Shown here: positions 1 to 9,790 of the stretch, piece by piece | How positions within the stretch are numbered: the first letter of the stretch is position 1 | Layout: every line of letters starts with the position of its first letter | NCBI RefSeq assembly: GCF_001273755.1 | Contig: NZ_LGYA01000001.1 | Span: 1,134,856 to 1,198,855 of the forward strand | From: Peribacillus butanolivorans | GTDB taxonomy: Bacteria; Bacillota; Bacilli; Bacillales; DSM-1321 | DNA: 64,000 nt | Reading direction: 5' to 3' | The notes under the pieces: model-generated | What the model was told of the DNA's origin: nothing | Databases searched by the model: none | What the model saw: only the letters and a program-made list of their open reading frames with translations | Translations under genes and position numbers: made by a program

Positions 1-1611
1 GATGCACAAGAAATAGACATTCAAGTGAAAGCGATGGAAGAAATAAATGAAATTCGAAATTATGTAGGTACCATGTTAAATTTGGTCTATATTCGACATT
101 CCATTGATACAAATGATGAATTTTATAAAGCTGAGAACGACTATTTAGATGAATTCTCTCCTGAAATGGAGGAGCTGACTTCCATATTTTATACTGAGCT
201 TGTTCGGTCGAAGTTTCGTCGGGAGCTTGAGATGAAATGGGGGAAACAACTGTTTGACCTGGCAGAGGCCCAACTCAAAACGTTTTCACCTGAGATTATT
301 CCGCATCTGCAAAAAGAAAATAAACTATCAAGCGAATATTCACAGTTAATCGCCTCTGCAAAAATTGAATTTGAAGGAGAGGAGCGTACACTTGCACAGC
401 TTCAGCCTTTTATGGAGTCAGCGGACCGTGAGTTAAGAAAAAATGCAAGTGAAGCATATTACAGCTTCTTTGAAAAACAACAGGCAGAATTGGATCGAAT
501 ATTTGATGAACTTGTGAAAGTACGGCATGAGATTGCGACTATGCTAGGGTATAAAAATTTCGTCGAGCTCGGATATAATCGAATGACAAGGACTGATTAT
601 AATGCGGAGATGGCTGCTGCATTCCGTAAGCAGGTGAAAGAGGATGTGGTACCGCTTGTTACCCGATTGAAGGAACGTCAGCGTGAACGGCTTGGATTGG
701 AGAATCTATGCTATTTTGATGAAAATTTTCAATTTAGAACGGGGAATGCGATCCCTAAAGGTGATGCGGAGTGGATCATCGAAAATGGCAAAACGATGTA
801 CCGTGAACTTTCAACTGAAACGAATGAGTTTTTTAATTTTATGATAGATAACAATTTGATGGACCTTGTGGCGAAGAAGGGAAAAGAAAGTGGTGGTTAC
901 TGTACCTTCATAGAAGATTACAAAGCTCCATTTATCTTTTCAAATTTCAATGGGACCTCCGGAGATATAGATGTTTTAACACATGAGGCGGGTCATGCAT
1001 TCCAAGTATACCGGAGCCGTGACCACGATATTCCGGAATATTACTGGCCTACATATGAGGCTTGTGAGATCCATTCGATGAGCATGGAATTTCTTACATG
1101 GCCATGGATGGAGCTGTTTTTTAAAGAAGATACAGAAAAGTATAAGTTCTCTCATTTAAGTAGCTCACTTGTATTCCTGCCATATGGGGTAGCTGTGGAT
1201 GAATTTCAGCACTTCGTCTATGAAACTCCCGACGCCTCTCCACTTGAAAGAAGACAGGCGTGGCGTAAAATCGAGAAGGATTATTTGCCTCACCGTGATT
1301 ATGAAGGAAATGAATTTTTAGAAAATGGAGGATATTGGCAGCGTCAGAGCCATATCTATCAGTCTCCATTTTATTATATCGACTATGCATTGGCTCAAAT
1401 CTGCGCCTTCCAATTTTGGAAAAGATCAGTAGAGGGGGATGTGGCGGCTTGGGAAGATTATTTGAATCTGTGCCAACTCGGAGGCAGCAAGTCTTTCCTT
1501 GGTCTCGTAGAATCGGCGAATCTGAAGTCACCATTTGCTGATGGGACAGTTCAGTCCGTGGTCAAGGTGATCGATGAATGGCTTTCCTCTGTCGATGATC
1601 AAACATTATAA
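1..1611 (+). CDS. M3 family oligoendopeptidase (5' end outside window)
   Basis: Zinc metallopeptidase of the M3 (thimet/PepF-like) family, expected to cut short peptides in the cytoplasm. The reading frame is open back to base 1, so the true start lies upstream; the GTG at 25 is only the first in-window candidate. The catalytic HEAGH motif is encoded at 982-996, followed about 25 residues later by EIHSMSMEF, which carries the third zinc ligand of the family. About 536 residues are visible against roughly 560 usual, so only a short N-terminus is missing. A strong terminator follows at 1701. Family assignment is firm; peptide specificity cannot be read. Confidence 0.9.
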   Translation, partial: DAQEIDIQVKAMEEINEIRNYVGTMLNLVYIRHSIDTNDEFYKAENDYLDEFSPEMEELTSIFYTELVRSKFRRELEMKWGKQLFDLAEAQLKTFSPEIIPHLQKENKLSSEYSQLIASAKIEFEGEERTLAQLQPFMESADRELRKNASEAYYSFFEKQQAELDRIFDELVKVRHEIATMLGYKNFVELGYNRMTRTDYNAEMAAAFRKQVKEDVVPLVTRLKERQRERLGLENLCYFDENFQFRTGNAIPKGDAEWIIENGKTMYRELSTETNEFFNFMIDNNLMDLVAKKGKESGGYCTFIEDYKAPFIFSNFNGTSGDIDVLTHEAGHAFQVYRSRDHDIPEYYWPTYEACEIHSMSMEFLTWPWMELFFKEDTEKYKFSHLSSSLVFLPYGVAVDEFQHFVYETPDASPLERRQAWRKIEKDYLPHRDYEGNEFLENGGYWQRQSHIYQSPFYYIDYALAQICAFQFWKRSVEGDVAAWEDYLNLCQLGGSKSFLGLVESANLKSPFADGTVQSVVKVIDEWLSSVDDQTL

Positions 1612-1700
1612 AAGGTGATTGAGCTGAGTTTTAAGTGGAAATATTTTTTGTAAGTATCACAATAAATTCCATGATGAGCCACAACTTAATCGTTGTGTTA

Positions 1701-1736
1701 AAACGCTTGAGGATATTTTTCCTTAAGCGTTTTTTT
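1701..1736 (+). terminator. Intrinsic terminator after the M3 peptidase
   Basis: A 13-bp stem (AAACGCTTGAGGA with TCCTTAAGCGTTT, one G-U pair) is followed directly by a T run. It sits 90 bp after the stop. Bases 1740-2002 before ykvI show no recognisable feature beyond AT-rich sequence. Confidence 0.85.
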
Positions 1737-2002
1737 ACGTTCCCTGCCAGTGAACTAACATGTATCTATTGTTTTAGGCTATTAGATACTATTCATTTCT
1801 CATTTACTTAGTGCTGTGTTTAAGGTTAATGTTCTTAGAAAGTTTAAAAGAGGCAGCTCTAAAATAAGTCTACTTTATATATTGTTTGAAAGAGTTTAAT
1901 ATCAACAAGATTATTTTACAGAGCCTAAATCAATAGGGAATATTACTTGGCTTGTCTTAAATGCCTCCACCTGACATATAAATGTAGGGAGGAGGGGAAA
2001 GT

Positions 2003-3046
2003 ATGCTGTCAAGGTGGTCAGGGATTTTTCAGATTGCAGCCGTTTATGTAGGTACAGTCGTTGGAGCTGGTTTTGCAACTGGAAGAGAGATTGTCGAGTT
2101 TTTTACCCGTTATGGCATTTATGGCTTTATCGGGATTTTAATAGCAGGTTATATTTTTATTTTTACCGGAACGAAGATCATGCTTATTTCTACAAGGATA
2201 AGAGCTACTTCTTATGAAGAGTTCAATCAATTTTTATTCGGTAAGAAGTTAGCAGGAATCATCAATATCTTTTTCCTTATCATGCTGTTAGGTGTGACGG
2301 CCGTCATGATTTCGGGTTCAGGGGCAGTTTTCGAGGAACAACTTGGTGTTCCTAAAAGTGTGGGAAGCTGGTCTACCATCATCTTGGCATCATTAGTTCT
2401 GATGATGGGGATGCGCGGCGTTTTTACAGTCAATTCTTTTGTTGTTCCAATCATGATCTGTTTTAGTTTGATTCTCTTTTTCTCTACTTTGGGAAATGGT
2501 GACTTTTTGTCTTTTCTTACGCAAGTTCCTGATGAAGGGATTTCCTTGAAAATGATTTTCTCCCCATTTGCATATACAGCCTTTAACCTGGCTTTAGCGC
2601 AGGCCGTTCTGGTTCCAGTTGCCAATGAAGTCCGCGACGAAAAGATTATTAAGCATGGGGCCATCCTTGGTGGTATCTTTCTCACTATAATCTTACTAAC
2701 TGGGCATTTTTCACTTATGACACTTCCAGATGTAGCTAGCTATGAAATTCCTTCGGCGGTTATTATGAGAACTGCAGCTGGGCAGTTATATTGGATGTTT
2801 ATTTTGGTGATTTACGGGGAAATCTTCACTTCGGTTATTGGGAATATTTATGGATTACAAAGGCAAATTAGCAGCTATGTTAAAGTACCAAGCATGCTAA
2901 TCATAGCTATTATTTTTTTAATAGCTTTGATCATCAGTGAATACGGATATGGAAGGCTATTAGGATATATCTACCCGGTATTTGGATACATAAGTCTGCT
3001 TTTTTTAATGCTAGTCTGGAAAAGCAAGGCAGGGAAGGAGAAATGA
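2003..3046 (+). CDS. ykvI: YkvI-type multi-pass membrane protein
   Basis: Integral membrane protein of 347 residues with about ten hydrophobic segments and the N-terminal block VGTVVGAGFATGREI, typical of the YkvI family, which has an APC/LeuT-like transporter fold. The substrate is not known. The ATG at 2003 follows GGAGGAGGGG at good spacing. The length equals that recalled for B. subtilis YkvI, and nearby ykvS and ptsHI match that chromosomal region. The gene appears monocistronic. Confidence 0.75.
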   Translation: MLSRWSGIFQIAAVYVGTVVGAGFATGREIVEFFTRYGIYGFIGILIAGYIFIFTGTKIMLISTRIRATSYEEFNQFLFGKKLAGIINIFFLIMLLGVTAVMISGSGAVFEEQLGVPKSVGSWSTIILASLVLMMGMRGVFTVNSFVVPIMICFSLILFFSTLGNGDFLSFLTQVPDEGISLKMIFSPFAYTAFNLALAQAVLVPVANEVRDEKIIKHGAILGGIFLTIILLTGHFSLMTLPDVASYEIPSAVIMRTAAGQLYWMFILVIYGEIFTSVIGNIYGLQRQISSYVKVPSMLIIAIIFLIALIISEYGYGRLLGYIYPVFGYISLLFLMLVWKSKAGKEK

Positions 3047-3051
3047 AAAAT

Positions 3052-3083
3052 GGAGGGAAAAGAAGGTATGAGCTTTTCCCTCC
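3052..3083 (-). terminator. Hairpin between convergent genes
   Basis: A perfect 11-bp inverted repeat (GGAGGGAAAAG / CTTTTCCCTCC) with a 10-nt loop. Read on the minus strand it is followed by ATTTTTCATTT, so it best serves the lipoprotein gene; on the plus strand there is no T tract. Confidence 0.6.
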
Positions 3084-3102
3084 GTCTGGATTCAATGAAT
3101 TA

Positions 3103-3729
3103 TTATTTTTTCATCAGAGTTTTAGCCATCTCTAGAAAGGCATCTCGGTAATCTTGATTCCTCTTAGTGAACATTGTTAAGCGGACAGGAGATTTTTCAC
3201 CTTTGAGCAAAATGGATGTAATCACATCATCCCCTCTTACGACTTCAAATCCCGACCCGTTATCAACGTCAAGTGCTGGATCCTCAATTGTTTCTGAAAA
3301 ACTTTTCAGTTGGGTTTGGACATTTTCTTCGACTTCATCCCAATTAACATCACCCGTTAATAATTCAATTCTCATAAAAATGGAGTCATCTGTAGTTAGG
3401 AATACTATATCTTTACCTGGTTTCTCAGCACTTAACTTATATTGCTGCAGAACATAGAGGCTGAATGGTTGATTATCGCTATTTTTTAAGAAAGCTGTTT
3501 CTTCTTTAGCCTGCCCATTACTTGTATATTGCAGATTTTGTTCCATTAGTCTTACTTTGTTGTTATGGTCGGAACTGCTATCATTGCCATTAGAAGCACC
3601 GCCTTTGTTCTCTTCCTTCACTGAATCTTCCTGTGGCTCAGCCGTCTTGTCATCTGTGGTAGTCCCACAGCCAGTCAGCAGAAATGCAGCCAATGTGGCT
3701 CCACCTAAATAAGGTGTCCAATTAGTCAT
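3103..3729 (-). CDS. Putative lipoprotein of unknown function
   Basis: Predicted membrane-anchored lipoprotein of 208 residues. A hydrophobic N-terminus ends in the lipobox LLTGC, giving lipidation at about Cys21. It is followed by a low-complexity Asp/Glu/Ser/Asn-rich linker (about residues 25-55) and a roughly 150-residue soluble domain. I do not recognise the domain. It lies convergent with ykvI and is probably monocistronic. The translation start is reasonable but no strong Shine-Dalgarno sequence was confirmed. Confidence 0.65.
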   Translation of the reverse strand: MTNWTPYLGGATLAAFLLTGCGTTTDDKTAEPQEDSVKEENKGGASNGNDSSSDHNNKVRLMEQNLQYTSNGQAKEETAFLKNSDNQPFSLYVLQQYKLSAEKPGKDIVFLTTDDSIFMRIELLTGDVNWDEVEENVQTQLKSFSETIEDPALDVDNGSGFEVVRGDDVITSILLKGEKSPVRLTMFTKRNQDYRDAFLEMAKTLMKK

Positions 3730-3884
3730 CTTTTTTCCTCAACTTTCTTGAATGTTTTCTAATGTGTGTTAAGTGATTTCATGCCTTCCAAAGGTCTGGT
3801 GACGAATCAAATTTTATATATAGACGGTATGAAATGAAAAAAAGTTACAAAAAATAACAGATTTGAACGAATTATTAATTAACT

Positions 3885-3922
3885 AAATTGAAAACGGAAT
3901 GGTTTGAGAAACCATTCCGTTT
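3885..3922 (-). terminator. Intrinsic terminator of ykvS
   Basis: A perfect 14-bp stem, AAACGGAATGGTTT with AAACCATTCCGTTT, around a GAG loop. On the minus strand it is followed by TTTTCAATTT, just downstream of the ykvS stop. Confidence 0.85.
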
Positions 3923-3934
3923 GATTACGTTAAA

Positions 3935-4111
3935 TTACCCTATGATTTTATAGTTCTTATGATTGACGACCGTTTTCTGTTCAAGTTCTAAATCACGGTA
4001 ATTTTCCATATACGTGACGTCCACGATTACTGAGTTCTCGTTCACTTTCTCGACGATTCCTTGTAAGCCTTCTCTAAATTCAATGATATTTCCGACTTCC
4101 GCTTTCTTCAT
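3935..4111 (-). CDS. ykvS: YkvS, small DUF2187-type protein
   Basis: Small conserved protein of 58 residues, beginning MKKAEVGNIIEF and ending in VVNHKNYKIIG, which matches the YkvS/DUF2187 family of short beta-rich (KOW-like) proteins. The role is unknown. The start at 4111 is chosen over an upstream in-frame ATG at 4141 because AAAGGATGA lies at proper spacing before it and because family members begin with MKKA. It has its own terminator. Confidence 0.8.
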   Translation of the reverse strand: MKKAEVGNIIEFREGLQGIVEKVNENSVIVDVTYMENYRDLELEQKTVVNHKNYKIIG

Positions 4112-4141
4112 GGTAATCATCCTTTCCCATTTCATTTTCAA

Positions 4142-4567
4142 TGATCAAAAAGTAACTATGGAGTAATTGGATTATTCGAACATCTTGCCGTTTAGATTTT
4201 GACCTGGGGAGTGCAAGTAAGAGAATTAGATATCTCTTCGGTCGGCAGAGCAGTAGGTTGAACTTTTAAAGAAAGTAAAAATTGAATAAAGCAGTAGTAA
4301 TGATATGGCATATTTTGGTATCTTATGTAAGCGCAGCTATGCCAACCTGTATGTAAATAGGTGGTATTTAAAATGCCAATCAATTTACATTATGATATTT
4401 TACTATACAGTTTGCACTATTTTGGGTGTTTCGTAAAGAATAATGTAGTAAAGTAAGGAACAAAAAAATCTAATTTATATTTAGAGTTAGGCTTATGTTA
4501 AAATAGAAACGGAATTTCTCCTGTCTGATTATTATTGAAACGTTTAAAAATTAAGGAGGATATTAGA
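4142..4567. other. Intergenic region, no gene recognised
   Basis: AT-rich divergent spacer between ykvS and the small gene at 4568. A short AAGAGA/TCTCTT inverted repeat lies at 4219-4238 and a -10-like TAAAAT near 4499. A possible reading frame at 4192-4383 on the minus strand has no ribosome site or family resemblance. Confidence 0.4.
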
Positions 4568-4762
4568 ATGGATGCTCAAGAAGCGAAAGATGTACTTGAT
4601 AAATTGGCAAACCGTGAAATGGATGAATTCAGGATAAAAAAGGAAGACTTTTTAGGTTTTCGTGAAGTGCTTGTGAAAAGAGAAGACTTTAAACATTTTC
4701 GAGGAAATGCCCAGCATAACGGTGAAATAATTTATACTTATTTAGAAGAAGCGAGAAGTTAA
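4568..4762 (+). CDS. Small conserved protein of unknown function
   Basis: A 64-residue acidic protein starting MDAQEAKDVLDKLAN and ending YTYLEEARS. The ATG at 4568 follows AAGGAGGA at 4552-4559, which decides the start over an upstream in-frame codon at 4535. It contains two short KREDF/KKEDF-like elements, suggesting an internal duplication of about 15 residues. I do not recognise a family. A convergent terminator follows. Confidence 0.65.
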   Translation: MDAQEAKDVLDKLANREMDEFRIKKEDFLGFREVLVKREDFKHFRGNAQHNGEIIYTYLEEARS

Positions 4763-4775
4763 GGGAATGGATATT

Positions 4776-4805
4776 AGGGGTGGCTCAGTATGATGAGCCA
4801 CCCCT
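4776..4805. terminator. Bidirectional hairpin
   Basis: A perfect 12-bp stem, AGGGGTGGCTCA / TGAGCCACCCCT, with a 6-nt loop, placed between convergent genes. The T tracts are weak on both sides. Confidence 0.6.
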
Positions 4806-4813
4806 TGTCCTAT

Positions 4814-5305
4814 TTACCAAGAAAAATCCGTTTTTTTTCTTAATTTAAGGAGGGCGGATTTACGCCATGATTTGACGGCTGCAGTGGTTACCTGATACAT
4901 ATCAGCAATTTCGGATATGGTTTTATTCCCAATAAATGTCTGGAGTAGCCACCGTTGCTGGTTTAGTGTCAAGGTTTCCGTATAGATTAAGATATTTTCT
5001 AAAACGAAAGCCTCTTCATGTATGGTAAAACGGTCCTTAACTTCAAGGATAGCGGAATCAAATGGCCTGGTATGTGTTTCATATTTATGATGACGCTTTA
5101 GCTCGTTAATGATCCTGCCTTTTATTACGGTATATGCAAAGTTCGAGAATTTTCCGTTTTCTTCATTGAACTTCTCATATGACTCCCATAAGGCAATCAA
5201 ACCAATTTGAAAAAAATCATCCTTATTTTTATAGATTGAGAGAGAGCGGATAATGTGATGAATCATAGGGGTGAATTCAACCGTTACAGCTGAGAAATCT
5301 TCCAT
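4814..5305 (-). CDS. Sigma-70 family RNA polymerase sigma factor (short)
   Basis: A 163-residue sigma factor with region 2 (about residues 10-75: DFFQIGLIALWESYEKF, then FAYTVIKGRIINELKRH) and a C-terminal region 4 helix-turn-helix (about residues 115-160: TISEIADMYQVTTAAVKSW). It would direct RNA polymerase to a small regulon. No anti-sigma gene is adjacent, so it is not a standard two-gene ECF unit. Which stimulus it answers cannot be read from the sequence. Confidence 0.8.
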   Translation of the reverse strand: MEDFSAVTVEFTPMIHHIIRSLSIYKNKDDFFQIGLIALWESYEKFNEENGKFSNFAYTVIKGRIINELKRHHKYETHTRPFDSAILEVKDRFTIHEEAFVLENILIYTETLTLNQQRWLLQTFIGNKTISEIADMYQVTTAAVKSWRKSALLKLRKKTDFSW

Positions 5306-5827
5306 TAGGCTACACCTTTGGAAAAGTGCACTTTACATGTATTCCCGGGTGCTTTTACCTTAAGTAATTCTCCCAACAATAGCGAAATAGCCTAATGGGA
5401 AAATGGATGAAATAAAAGATGAGTTTTATGAATTTAAATAGTAATTTAATCAAGTGAAATTTATAAGTATTGTAAGGATTTTTGTATGTTCGGGATGATC
5501 AAATAAAAACACATCCAAATGCTTGGATGTGTTAAATAAATTTACTAATTCATTTTCCGACAGGTTTTCAGATCCGGTTGATGACTTTTCATCTTCATTC
5601 AAAGTAAAGCCGTAAACATATGAGGCTGTTCTTTTCTTTTACCAGATAATTTTCTCACTATTAATTATAAAAGTTAGTAATAGATAGTGGTCAACTTTCT
5701 CGAGAAGTTGAAGATTAGTCTGGAATTTTACCTAGCGGGAACTAATACTAAGAACAGATATGTACCCATTTAACCTTTTGTATTTTAGGTGAGATCTAGC
5801 AAAAAAAATTCAGGGTGATGTATTTTG
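5306..5827. other. Intergenic region with one hairpin
   Basis: AT-rich spacer of about 520 bp. It holds the hairpin AACACATCCAA / TTGGATGTGTT at 5508-5533, which is followed on the minus strand by TTTATTTG and could terminate transcripts from the nuclease gene. An imperfect CAACTT...AAGTTG palindrome lies near 5693-5711. No gene was recognised. Confidence 0.4.
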
Positions 5828-6655
5828 TTAACGCTGCGATTTACGGAATCCAGCATTTAGAGCGTCTTGTTCGGTACAAAAAAGTTCTTCTGGTTTAGTT
5901 ATTTCGTAATATTGGCCAGTAGGTATGTGATAGATTTTATCGCCCTTAGAATTTATATTACCTTTAATTTCAGGTTTACTGCAAGATGAGCTTTTAGCGT
6001 TCTTTTTCTCTGTTACTACTTCAGTATTCGAATCATCAAATCCTTTTGAGGTTGCATAGTTTTCTATCGACCAGATGCCTATTTCTTCTTTTTGGGCTTG
6101 TTTCTGAATACCCTCTAATTCATCAATATATTTTGTGTTCGGGGCATAAACATAGGCGACACGGGCTAGTCCTTTTTCAAGCAGGAGTTTATTCACCATT
6201 TTTCCATCTACATAAAAATAGGCCAGCAGCCGTCCATATTTATCTCTCTCACTGATGCCGGTTTCTACTTCGACTTCCGAGCCTGCAGGCATTAACTCTT
6301 TGGTGAACTTGCTTGCTTCAGGTCCAAAAGGCTGAACAGGCTTAGAGGGATGTACGGTTTCTGGTGTATCTATTAATAGAAGCCTGACCGTTTCTTCATT
6401 TCCACTCGGTAGTTTAATTTTTACTGTATCTCCGTCGATGACCCTGACAATCTTGGCCGTGAACGTCTTGCCTTTTTCTTCATTTGAAGAATCGCTGCTG
6501 GATTTTGTGTCTGAATTGGACGTCGAATCCTCTTGTTTAGTTGATTCATTAGTTAAGTTATCTGATACCTCCTGGCAGCCAACTAAAGTGATCATGCAGA
6601 TGGCAATCAGGAGAAGCACATGCAGATAAGAATGAGAAAAGGAATTACGGTTCAT
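5828..6655 (-). CDS. Thermonuclease-family (SNase-like) lipoprotein
   Basis: Predicted surface nuclease of 275 residues. The N-terminus ends in the lipobox TLVGC (about Cys27) and is followed by a Ser/Asp/Glu linker. The staphylococcal nuclease domain (about residues 65-195) shows VIDGDTVKIKL, VRLLLIDTPE, DKYGRLLAYFYVDG and GLARVAYVY, which supply the calcium-binding Asp and catalytic Arg/Glu positions. A Cys-containing C-terminal module (KGNINSKGDKIYHIPTGQYY through FCTEQDALNAGFR) is common in secreted Bacillus nucleases such as YncB-like proteins. The exact orthologue is uncertain. Confidence 0.85.
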   Translation of the reverse strand: MNRNSFSHSYLHVLLLIAICMITLVGCQEVSDNLTNESTKQEDSTSNSDTKSSSDSSNEEKGKTFTAKIVRVIDGDTVKIKLPSGNEETVRLLLIDTPETVHPSKPVQPFGPEASKFTKELMPAGSEVEVETGISERDKYGRLLAYFYVDGKMVNKLLLEKGLARVAYVYAPNTKYIDELEGIQKQAQKEEIGIWSIENYATSKGFDDSNTEVVTEKKNAKSSSCSKPEIKGNINSKGDKIYHIPTGQYYEITKPEELFCTEQDALNAGFRKSQR

Positions 6656-6789
6656 TATTAAGCCTCCAGTTCAAAGATATTTTCCATGTAGTCATGGATA
6701 TGTGGGCAGGAATAATACTAACCTATTAAAATGGGAAAGAAAATGAAAACTCATCAAGTTTTTACAAACTTTACTATCTACTATGACGA

Positions 6790-7488
6790 ATGTTTCTTAT
6801 AATAAAATCGTGGCAAATCATTCTCGCTACGGTTCGGATGACGGTCCAACTCATTCTCGCCGGTTATGTATTGACGTATATATTTGAAAATCCAAACCCA
6901 TTACTTTCTATAGGGTTTTTATGTGCGATGTCCCTTTTCTCAATCCATAATATTTTTAAGCAAATATCATTTACGCTTAATAAGAAAATCAAACGAATGG
7001 TTATTCTTAGTATGCTGACAGGCCCCTTGGCCGCTTTGTTTTATTTTAATCTAGTCGTCATTCATTTCACTCCATGGTATGAGCCGCGGTATTTTATCCC
7101 GATTGCAGGAATGATTGTCGGGAATGCGATGACTGGAGTTACATTAGCGTTAAAAAACCTGCATGACGGGATTACTAGTAATCGTGAAAAGGTAGAAGCA
7201 ATGTTGATGCTTGGAGTCACTCCAGCAAAAGCGGTCAAAAAATATGTCGATGCAGCATTTGATTCAGCCGTGCTGCCCACCCTGAATAATATGCTCGGTA
7301 TGGGAATTATTTTCCTTCCAGGAATGATGACAGGGCAAATTCTGTCGGGGATCAGTCCACTCATCGCAATTGAGTACCAAATTGCCATACTTATTGGTAT
7401 TCTCGGCAGTGTTTCGTTAACTGTGATTCTTTTCATTATGCTGAGTTTTAGAGCTTTTTTTACCAAAAATGCACAGCTATCCATTTAA
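6790..7488 (+). CDS. FetB/UPF0014-type ABC permease, N-terminally short
   Basis: Membrane permease related to FetB, which with the ATPase FetA exports iron. Diagnostic blocks are TVRMTVQLILAGYVL, IPIAGMIVGNAMTGV and FLPGMMTGQILSGISP. The family normally has about 25 more N-terminal residues forming the first membrane helix. Here an in-frame TGA at 6784 lies just before the ATG at 6790, no Shine-Dalgarno is visible, and no frame upstream encodes the missing helix. No fetA ATPase gene is adjacent. It is probably a decaying or non-functional copy, although the remaining frame is intact. Confidence 0.6.
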   Translation: MFLIIKSWQIILATVRMTVQLILAGYVLTYIFENPNPLLSIGFLCAMSLFSIHNIFKQISFTLNKKIKRMVILSMLTGPLAALFYFNLVVIHFTPWYEPRYFIPIAGMIVGNAMTGVTLALKNLHDGITSNREKVEAMLMLGVTPAKAVKKYVDAAFDSAVLPTLNNMLGMGIIFLPGMMTGQILSGISPLIAIEYQIAILIGILGSVSLTVILFIMLSFRAFFTKNAQLSI

Positions 7489-7704
7489 ACATTAAGGAAC
7501 CTGCAAAGTAATAGTTGCAGTTCTATCCATATTTTTGTACTATTTTTTAGGTACTAGATAGTTTTGGTTTGTTTGTTGGGTATGATAATGCTATTCTGAA
7601 AAGGAAGAGGGCATTTCTTTTTTCGTTACTTTTTCTAACCGAATAGGGAATACCACTTACATAACCTATTTTTTGTTATTTTATCTTAAAGGAGATTGAT
7701 TTAT

Positions 7705-7971
7705 ATGGTAGAAAAAACATTTACAGTAACTGCAGAAACAGGTATACATGCTCGTCCAGCTACATTGCTTGTACAAGCTGCCGGAAAGTTTGATTCAGAA
7801 ATTAACCTTGCACATAAAGAGAAAAAAGTGAACCTTAAGTCTATTATGGGTGTAATGTCTCTAGGTATTGGTAAAGGAGCAGAAATTACTATTTCTGCTG
7901 AAGGAAGCGATGAAAATGATGCTCTTAAAACACTAACTGACACATTGAACAGAGAAGGATTAGCAGAATAA
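7705..7971 (+). CDS. ptsH: HPr phosphocarrier protein
   Basis: Phosphocarrier of the sugar phosphotransferase system, 88 residues. It takes phosphate from enzyme I on His15 (within GIHARPAT) and passes it to sugar-specific EIIA. Ser46 (within [12 protein letters not shown]) is the HPr kinase site; in Bacillota P-Ser-HPr is the CcpA corepressor. The start at ATG 7705 is set by AAAGGAG at 7688-7694; a TTG at 7696 is too close. The stop overlaps the ptsI start by one base. No ptsG precedes it, unlike B. subtilis. Confidence 0.97.
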   Translation: MVEKTFTVTAETGIHARPATLLVQAAGKFDSEINLAHKEKKVNLKSIMGVMSLGIGKGAEITISAEGSDENDALKTLTDTLNREGLAE

Positions 7972-9689
7972 TGTCCACTTTGATAAGTGGAATAGCAGCT
8001 TCTAACGGAATAGCCATCGCTAAAGCCTATCGACTAATTGAACCAGAATTATCAGTTGAAAAAAGAAGCATAGAAGATGTCGAGGCGGAAATATCCCGTT
8101 TTAAGGAAGCTATTCAAAAATCAACAGTTGAATTAAAAGTAATAAGGGATAAAGCCGAACAGGATTTAGGAGCAGATAAGGCTGCCATTTTTGACGCACA
8201 CCTACTTGTATTGGCTGATCCGGAACTTATAACTCCAATTCAGGATAAAATTCAATCGGAAAACGTCAATGCTGAGTTTTCTTTACATGAAACTGCAAGC
8301 ATGTTCATTACTATGTTTGAACAAATGGATAATGAATATATGAAGGAACGTGCTGCAGATATTCGTGACGTTACGAAACGGGTGCTGTCGCATCTTTTAG
8401 GCGTACATATTCCAAATCCTAGCATGATTGCTGAAGAAGTGATCATCATTGCTGAGGATTTGACGCCTTCTGATACAGCTCAATTGAACCCAGTTTACGT
8501 TAAAGGATTTACGACCGATATCGGTGGACGTACATCTCATTCAGCAATTATGGCACGTTCATTAGAAATCCCCGCTGTTGTTGGGGCTAAATCGGTAACC
8601 GATTCCATTGTAAATGGCGATTTGATCATTGTAGATGGCTTGAAGGGTGAAGTGCATATTAATCCTACCCCTGAACTCGTGAAACGCTATGAAGAGGCCC
8701 AGGAAGCCTATGCTTCACAAAAAGCTGAGTGGGCGAAGCTAGTTCATGAACAAACGGTTACACAAGACGGTCATCATGTTGAACTGGCTGCCAATATCGG
8801 CACGCCTAAGGACCTAGAAGGTGTTCGCCAAAATGGCGGTGAAGGAATCGGCTTATATCGGACGGAGTTTCTTTATATGGGCAGAAATGACTTTCCAAGT
8901 GAAGAAGAGCAGTTCGAAGCATACAAAACTGTACTGGAAGGTATGGCAGGAAAGTCTGTTGTCGTCAGAACGCTTGATATAGGCGGAGACAAAGAGTTGC
9001 CATATTTACAGCTTCCTAAGGAAATGAATCCATTCCTTGGATACCGCGCGATTCGTCTCTGTTTAAATGAGCAAGAGATTTTCCGGACCCAGCTTCGTGC
9101 CCTGCTTCGGGCAAGTATCTACGGAGACTTAAAGATCATGTTTCCGATGATTGCTACATTGTCTGAATTCCGGGAGGCTAAAGCCATCTTGGCAGAAGTG
9201 AAGCAAGAATTACTTGATAATGGTGTCCAAGTTGCTGAGAAAATTGAGGTCGGAATCATGGTTGAAATTCCATCAACTGCGGTTATGGCAGACATTTTTG
9301 CTAAGGAAGTCGATTTCTTTAGCATAGGCACGAACGACCTGATTCAGTATACAATGGCTGCTGATAGAATGAATGAGAGAGTTTCTTATTTATATCAGCC
9401 ATATAATCCAGCGATTCTACGCCTGGTTAAAATGGTCATTGATGCAGCTCATAAAGAAGGAAAATGGGCTGGAATGTGTGGCGAGATGGCAGGAGATGAA
9501 GTAGCTATTCCAATTTTAATCGGAATGGGTCTCGACGAATTTTCCATGAGTGCCACTTCGATTCTAAAAGCACGCTCCTTGATTAGCCAACTTTCGCTTG
9601 ATGAGATGAAAAAACTGTCTCAGGATGTTTTAGTGATGGATACAAATGATAAAGTGAAAGAAGCTGTACTTAAAGCAGTAAATATATAA
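7971..9689 (+). CDS. ptsI: PTS enzyme I (phosphoenolpyruvate-protein phosphotransferase)
   Basis: First enzyme of the PTS, 572 residues, moving phosphate from phosphoenolpyruvate to HPr. The active histidine is His190 in [20 protein letters not shown]. The C-terminal PEP-binding barrel carries [11 protein letters not shown], a conserved [11 protein letters not shown] block and [10 protein letters not shown] with the conserved Cys near residue 503. It is translationally coupled to ptsH through an ATG overlapping the TAA, and a terminator follows at 9700. Confidence 0.97.
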   Translation: MSTLISGIAASNGIAIAKAYRLIEPELSVEKRSIEDVEAEISRFKEAIQKSTVELKVIRDKAEQDLGADKAAIFDAHLLVLADPELITPIQDKIQSENVNAEFSLHETASMFITMFEQMDNEYMKERAADIRDVTKRVLSHLLGVHIPNPSMIAEEVIIIAEDLTPSDTAQLNPVYVKGFTTDIGGRTSHSAIMARSLEIPAVVGAKSVTDSIVNGDLIIVDGLKGEVHINPTPELVKRYEEAQEAYASQKAEWAKLVHEQTVTQDGHHVELAANIGTPKDLEGVRQNGGEGIGLYRTEFLYMGRNDFPSEEEQFEAYKTVLEGMAGKSVVVRTLDIGGDKELPYLQLPKEMNPFLGYRAIRLCLNEQEIFRTQLRALLRASIYGDLKIMFPMIATLSEFREAKAILAEVKQELLDNGVQVAEKIEVGIMVEIPSTAVMADIFAKEVDFFSIGTNDLIQYTMAADRMNERVSYLYQPYNPAILRLVKMVIDAAHKEGKWAGMCGEMAGDEVAIPILIGMGLDEFSMSATSILKARSLISQLSLDEMKKLSQDVLVMDTNDKVKEAVLKAVNI

Positions 9690-9699
9690 TCAAAAAAGT

Positions 9700-9739
9700 C
9701 AGCACTTCATCCACAGAGAAATCCTCGGATGAAGTGCTG
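9700..9739 (+). terminator. Terminator of ptsHI
   Basis: A 13-bp perfect stem, CAGCACTTCATCC / GGATGAAGTGCTG, with a 14-nt loop, then TAAAATTTTATATTAC and a T run. Confidence 0.8.
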
Positions 9740-9790
9740 TAAAATTTTATATTACTTTTTTTTAAAAAAATGTTTAATGAAACACCATGT

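Noticed and set aside
1121..1534. 137-residue minus-strand open frame inside the M3 peptidase gene
   Set aside because: Antisense shadow of a strongly conserved enzyme; no ribosome site and no family features.
4192..4383. 63-residue minus-strand frame upstream of ykvS
   Set aside because: No ribosome site, low-information composition, no recognised family.
7489..7704. GlcT-type RNA antiterminator target before ptsHI
   Set aside because: Only a weak CTGCAA/TTGCAG hairpin (7501-7520) and a -10-like TATGATAAT (7581-7589) are seen; no overlapping terminator/antiterminator pair and no ptsG.
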